Shown in pieces: positions 62,685 to 64,000 of a DNA stretch of 64,000 nt. A model generated the notes under the pieces. That model saw only the letters and a program-made list of their open reading frames with translations, was not told the origin of the DNA and did no database searches. The stretch's first letter is position 1. Each line of letters starts with the position of its first letter. The translations under genes were made by a program, and so were the position numbers. Location of the stretch: positions 116,680 through 180,679 of the forward strand of contig CAJTCH010000004.1 of NCBI GenBank assembly GCA_910574715.1, written 5' to 3'. The stretch is from Lachnospiraceae bacterium. Lineage in GTDB: Bacteria > Bacillota > Clostridia > Lachnospirales > Lachnospiraceae.

Positions 62685-64000
62685 AATATATCTGCAATCC
62701 GGAGAAAACTGACGGACAGATTTTGATAGATTCCTTTGCCTGTGGGATAGAAACGGCGCACTATGATTTTATGGATGCGTTGTCAAAATCTTCTGGTGTG
62801 GGTGATAAACAGGCATTTCATCTAATTCAGTCATTTGCACCCGGAGAAATAGATTTTGATACGGCTCATCAGGTGGGAATAGAGCTTGCGGACAAGCTGT
62901 TAGAAAATAAATACAGTTATGTCATTGCAACGCATATAGACAAGGAACACTGTCATAATCATATCATTTTCTGTGCGGTTGATAATGTGGAACATAAAAA
63001 ATACAATGACTGTAAGCGTACATACAGGCAAATACGGAATTTGTCAGACGAACTGTGCAGGGAACATGGATTGTCGGTCATTATTCCATCAGGACAAAAA
63101 GGAAAGACACATTATGAGTGGCAGATGGCAAAGGCGGGAACTTCGTGGAAAGCGCAGATGAAATCTGATATGGACGATGCCATTCGTGAAGCACACAGCT
63201 ATGAAGATTTTATCAGCCGGATGCAGACAAAAGGATATGGGGTAAAAGGGGAAACTTTTGGAGATAATGCGCTGAAATATTTATCATTTTCTGCTTCAGG
63301 GCAGACACGTTTTACACGTGTCAATGAAAAGAATTTCGGTGTGGGATATACGAAAGAAGCCATTAGAGAGAGAATTGAAAAACGTGTAATGGCACAGGAA
63401 AAATTTCCTGTAAAAAGGAAATTTCCCTTTCCAAAGCGACCGGATGCAAAGCGGACTTTGATTGATACAGACAAGGAGAAGTTTCAAGAAAATGGTGCGT
63501 TAAAGCGTTGGGCGGATATACAGAATTTAAAGATTGCTGCGGCGAGTTATGCAGAGGGCGGTTCGGTAGAGGAACTGAAACAGAAAATATCAGAGAGAAA
63601 TGCTACAGCAAAAGCGGCACGAAGTGCGATTGTGGATTTGGAGCATGAGATGAAAGCCAAAGCAGAAATCCTAAAATACGCAAAACAGTATATGGCAAAC
63701 AGAAAATACCAGAGGGGATATGAGAAAGCGAAGGATCAGGATGCCTATTTCCGGAGTCATGAAACACAGATTATTCTCTTTGGCGGCGCTGAAAATATGT
63801 TGAAGCGATATGGGATAAAGACTTCTTCACTAGATGTGGAAAAGATGCAGGTGGAATATGATGCAATGACAGTGCAAAAAGCAAAGTTGAAGAAAACATA
63901 CCAGACAGCAGAAAAGGAGGCAATGGAAACGGATAAGCAGTTGAAGAACATAAGGCAGTATTTAGGGTTTGAGAGAGATACGCAGGAAAAAGAAAAAACT
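62633..64000 (+). CDS. relaxase/mobilization nuclease, partial (window edge)
   Basis: 456 codons are open from ATG 62633 to the end of the window; no stop is reached. Starts MAYTRIHAIKATVQKALKYI. The HUH-type metal motif is ATHIDKEHCHNHIIFC (about residue 105), with the candidate nucleophile Tyr in the N-terminal region (about residues 3 or 19). MobA/VirD2-type relaxase of the MOBP-like group: nicks oriT and leads the strand during transfer. A long coiled-coil-rich part follows from about residue 290. Overlaps mobC. Confidence 0.92.
   Translation, partial: MAYTRIHAIKATVQKALKYICNPEKTDGQILIDSFACGIETAHYDFMDALSKSSGVGDKQAFHLIQSFAPGEIDFDTAHQVGIELADKLLENKYSYVIATHIDKEHCHNHIIFCAVDNVEHKKYNDCKRTYRQIRNLSDELCREHGLSVIIPSGQKGKTHYEWQMAKAGTSWKAQMKSDMDDAIREAHSYEDFISRMQTKGYGVKGETFGDNALKYLSFSASGQTRFTRVNEKNFGVGYTKEAIRERIEKRVMAQEKFPVKRKFPFPKRPDAKRTLIDTDKEKFQENGALKRWADIQNLKIAAASYAEGGSVEELKQKISERNATAKAARSAIVDLEHEMKAKAEILKYAKQYMANRKYQRGYEKAKDQDAYFRSHETQIILFGGAENMLKRYGIKTSSLDVEKMQVEYDAMTVQKAKLKKTYQTAEKEAMETDKQLKNIRQYLGFERDTQEKEKT

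Larger units (their letters stand above)
57370..64000. mobile_element. integrative mobilizable or conjugative element, left part
   Basis: From just after the tuf terminator to the window end all genes are mobility genes: DUF6076-like protein, excisionase-like HTH, tyrosine integrase, ParM-like actin and partner, MobC and a relaxase. AT content rises compared with the chromosomal part. The left boundary is placed at the GATAAC cluster (inference); the right end is outside the window. Two adjacent elements (57.4-60.5 and 60.5 onward) remain possible. Confidence 0.75.

Overview
The window looks like the chromosome of an anaerobic gut Firmicute of the family Lachnospiraceae (Clostridium cluster XIVa), with the end of an integrated mobile element at the right. 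The reasons are the gene families: pyruvate:ferredoxin oxidoreductase, a K+-dependent-type membrane pyrophosphatase, ATP-dependent PEP carboxykinase, a double-cubane-type dehydratase/reductase with its activase, a GH112 phosphorylase, and many small proteins typical of this family. Base composition looks intermediate, SD sequences are strong, and sigma-A promoters with 17-base spacers are easy to see. The species cannot be named from sequence alone.

Layout. 1-3.4 kb is an accessory patch: a HicAB toxin-antitoxin pair with a visible two-site operator, a DUF6483-like protein, an MBL-fold hydrolase, an orphan AAA ATPase, and a VapD-like nuclease whose upstream partner is truncated. 3.5-12.3 kb holds a cyclophilin, a DMT transporter, a deletion scar joining a PucR-type regulator to the end of a hydantoinase gene, a three-gene ABC importer, and the ECF module ecfA1-ecfA2-ecfT, followed by truA. 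13.1-16.9 kb is a redox cluster: class V aminotransferase/cysteine desulfurase, double-cubane anaerobic reductase, DUF3343 Se/S-carrier-like protein and ASKHA activase. 17-27 kb is central energy metabolism (hppA, pckA, nifJ) interrupted by two COG0523-type GTPases, one with a His/Cys-rich metal-binding repeat and one fused to a UPF0703 (YcgQ-like) domain.

27-37.6 kb is the most unusual region. An ABC importer with two ATPases and two permeases is followed by a lipoprotein binding protein, a BtpA/SgcQ protein, an M42 (SgcX-like) metalloenzyme, an FGGY kinase and a DeoR regulator. A divergent SDR dehydrogenase and a PHP phosphatase face it. It resembles the E. coli sgc operon with its PTS replaced by an ABC importer. 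One ATPase has lost its catalytic Glu and H-loop His, which predicts an asymmetric importer.

37.6-45.5 kb carries a DEDDh exonuclease, a PrdA-N-terminus-like small protein, a palindromic intergenic element, a four-gene minus-strand block (zinc ribbon, DUF5685, DnaJ-like, flavodoxin), a cysteine desulfidase-like protein, sortase B, DUF951 and the rpsF-ssb-rpsR operon. 45.6-52.6 kb is a galacto-N-biose/lacto-N-biose catabolic cluster: a NagB read in frame from a CBM9-like protein, GH112 phosphorylase, AraC regulator, nucleotidyltransferase and N-acetylhexosamine kinase. 52.7-57.3 kb is the str operon (rpsL, rpsG, fusA, tuf).

Immediately after the tuf terminator begins an integrative, probably mobilizable element that runs off the window. 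It has a cluster of GATAAC hexamers, a DUF6076-like protein, an excisionase-like HTH protein, a tyrosine integrase, a ParM-like actin with a small partner, an oriT-like palindrome array, MobC and a relaxase cut by the window edge.
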